From: Haematococcus lacustris
Taxonomy: Eukaryota > Chlorophyta > Chlorophyceae > Chlamydomonadales > Haematococcaceae
Length of the DNA stretch: 64,000 nt
Reading direction: 5' to 3'
Assembly (NCBI GenBank): GCA_030144725.1
Contig: JASKMD010000003.1
Coordinates: 16,414,981 to 16,478,980 of the forward strand
Shown: in pieces, positions 62,343-64,000 of the stretch
Layout: every line of letters starts with the position of its first letter
How positions within the stretch are numbered: the stretch's first letter is position 1
The notes under the pieces: generated by a model
Database searches by the model: none
What the model was told of the DNA's origin: nothing
The model's input: only the letters and a program-made list of their open reading frames with translations
Translations under genes and position numbers: made by a program

Positions 62343-64000
62343 CCACCCCACCCCACCCCACCCCACCCCACCCCACCCCACCCCACCCCACCCCACCCCA
62401 CCCCACCCCACCCCACCCCACCCCACCCCACCCCACCCCACCCCACCCCACCCCACCCCACCCCACCCCACCCCACCCCACCCCACCCCACCCCACCCCA
62501 CCCCACCCCACCCCACCCCACCCCACCCCATCCCACCCCACCCCACCTCACCCCACCCCTGCCCCACCCTCCTCCCACTGCTGCCCCACCCTCCATCCAT
62601 GTCCTCCATGCCCACCAGGTGACCAGCAGCGCCAGGCCCGCCTGCCTGCTGCTTCCCGCACTACAGGCCCAGCGCGCCGCCCGCCTGCTGTCTCTGGGCC
62701 TGCGGGCTGATGATGAGCCAGACCAGGAGCTGTACCTCAAGGCCATCAACATGCTGAACGCGGAGCACCCCTCATACCTGCACCCCACTACCGGGGCCTT
62801 CTTACCAGAGGTCCAGGAGCAGGTGGCGCAGCTGTGCATGGTGCTGCGGGCAGCAGAGCCACACACATACAGCCCGGTGCGCACCCACCCCCAGCCCCAG
62901 CCTCCCCTGTCGTCACCGCCACCACCACCGCCATCAACGCCACCTCATGGCAGGCTCTGTGATGCGCACCAAGCAAGACCAGGGACCCAGCCAGGGAGGC
63001 CGGACCAGCCTGCAGTGGGCAGTGGAGCGGGGCCAGGGCAGACGCCTGCTGCCCCTCATCAGGCGGGCAAGAGTATAGGGCCAGGGGCAGGGCCAGGACC
63101 AGGGCCAGGAGCAGGACCAGGGCCAGGGCCAGGGCCAGGGCGGGGTGGGCATATGGTGGTGGACCACCCCAGGGGGGCGTCTGGCCCGTCCCCTGCTCAG
63201 CACACCGCTGCCCTGGTAGCGCCCCGTGAGCCCCCTGCAGCCGGACCCAGCACCCGCCATGGCCCAGGCCACACTGTGAGGGCCGGGTCAGGGGGAGAGC
63301 AGCAGAGTGCCGACCCAGAGCCGCCAGGGGCGCCTCCCCCGCCTAGTCAGGCAACCCTCCAGCCCGACCTGCTCCCTGCTCCCCGCGCTCCCCCCTCTCC
63401 CCCTGCTGCCCCAGCCCTTGGGCCAAGCTCTGCGGGCCAGGGGCAGCAGGGGCTGCGGCCGGGGCCAGGCCACAGCGCAGGCAGTCCAGGCACCATGCAA
63501 GTGCTGCAAGGTGCGATTGGCCTCAGCCCGGACGCCCCTGCCTGGCAGGGCCGAGGAGGGGTCCCTCGCCAGCCGGGCCCAGGACCTGGCCAGGGGGGAG
63601 GTCAGCAGGGGGGACAAGAGCCTGGTGCTGAGGCCGGAGGGAGGGGCCAGGTGGCCGGGCAGAGGCAGATGGAAGGGGATGGTAGAGGGAAGAAGAAAGG
63701 AAAGGAGGGGGGGGATGGCAAACGAGGAGGGGATGGGAAAGGCGGGAGAAGGGGTGAGGAGGGGGCTGGCAAAGGGGGGGAGGAGGGGGAGGGCAGCTCA
63801 GCAGGGAGGAGGGGTGGAGAGGGGGGGAGGTGGGAGGGGGCACAGGAGGGTACTGAAAGACCCGTCAGAGGTGGGGGGGAAACCCATATGGGGTCCAATG
63901 GGGGGGGAGCCCCAGGTCAGGGTCAGGGTCAGCGTCAGGGCCAGCGTCAGGCTCAGGGTCAAGGCCAGGGTCAGGGTCAAAGCCAGGGTCAGGGCCAGCG
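61234..64000 (+). CDS. Pro/Gly/Gln-rich protein, partial at both ends
   Basis: One exon ends at 61545 (GNGTLGPTDTDTK, donor GTAAGC). Its start is uncertain, best at 61234 after TTTCCCACTCCAG, reading WSNTDALQALMQASKEASAA. It joins in phase 0 to a long exon from 62619 (VTSSARPACLLLPALQAQRA) that stays open to the right edge for 460 codons. The part LRADDEPDQELYLKAINMLN to QVAQLCMVLRAAEPHTY is ordered and helical. The rest is low complexity: Pro/Ala stretches, GPGPGPGAG repeats, a Gly/Lys/Glu-rich block and a GQGQGQRQ repeat at the edge. I cannot name the family. The intron between the two exons holds the CCCCA array. Confidence 0.55.
62199..62560 (+). repeat. CCCCA pentanucleotide array in an intron
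   Basis: About 70 units of CCCCA with one shortened unit near 62330 and decayed units at the right end. It ends about 60 bases before the acceptor at 62618. The opposite strand is TGGGG repeated and gives Gly-Trp-Gly-Gly-Val frames that are not genes. Confidence 0.9.

Noticed and set aside
62118..62884. GWGGV-repeat protein on the minus strand and PHPTP-repeat protein on the plus strand
   Set aside because: Pure products of the CCCCA array, lying in an intron of a plus-strand gene.

Overview
The window reads as nuclear DNA of a green alga in the Chlamydomonadales, and the repeat families most resemble those I know from Haematococcus lacustris. This rests on many small exons with GT-AG introns that keep frame across splices, strong CAG/GC bias, long G/C satellites, and host genes that are typically algal: a cGMP-dependent protein kinase, a plastid tandem-Cpn10 co-chaperonin and a PTB-type phosphate transporter. 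The species call is an inference from family memory, not from a search.

Layout of host genes. A Q-rich gene on the minus strand runs off the left edge (1-1314). A divergent 9-exon gene for a 307-residue EF-hand-like protein lies at 2283-9801, with large introns full of repeats. A tiny membrane-protein gene may lie at 10522-10895. PKG (20105-28066, 21 exons, 723 residues) is convergent with plastid CPN20 (29018-31556, minus, 6 exons, 260 residues). A low-complexity, coiled-coil-like gene (33949-40375, minus) is head-to-head with a broken ORF at 40514-40906. A helical/TPR-like gene (43311-48503, minus, 870 residues) and a PiT-family phosphate transporter (50461-54858, minus, 13 exons, 659 residues) follow. 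On the right are a 68-residue gene (58634-58967), a 500-base assembly gap, and a Pro/Gly/Gln-rich gene that leaves the window (61234 to beyond 64000).

Almost everything between these genes is the debris of TnpB-like eukaryotic nucleases (Fanzor family). At least eight fragments are recognisable: 9000-9226, 11100-11260, 11820-12772 joined with 13400-17740, 12880-13272, 18640-19030, 42120-42570, 48950-49665 and 55256-55895. In addition, two N-terminal fragments (17962-18347 and 41268-41916) I attribute to a second Fanzor clade. A roughly 150-160-base non-coding repeat follows the Fanzor C-terminal coding part wherever that part survives, and it also occurs alone inside host introns. It has a sharp common right edge and internal inverted repeats, which makes it the best candidate here for the element right end plus guide-RNA scaffold. 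No intact Fanzor gene is present in the window.

The 11.3-18.4 kb segment is the most layered. A Fanzor gene carries a LINE remnant in its 5' part, a 627-base deletion derivative of its own family flanked by a 17-base duplication, and a 3170-base pure CCCCG array where its second catalytic motif and zinc ribbon should be. Smaller mobile families (a CACTTGTG-ended element, a repeat that has captured an exon of a neighbouring gene, and a possible SINE) fill introns and gaps. Exon coordinates below were read by eye from splice consensus and frame, so single splice sites may be off while the gene calls are firmer.
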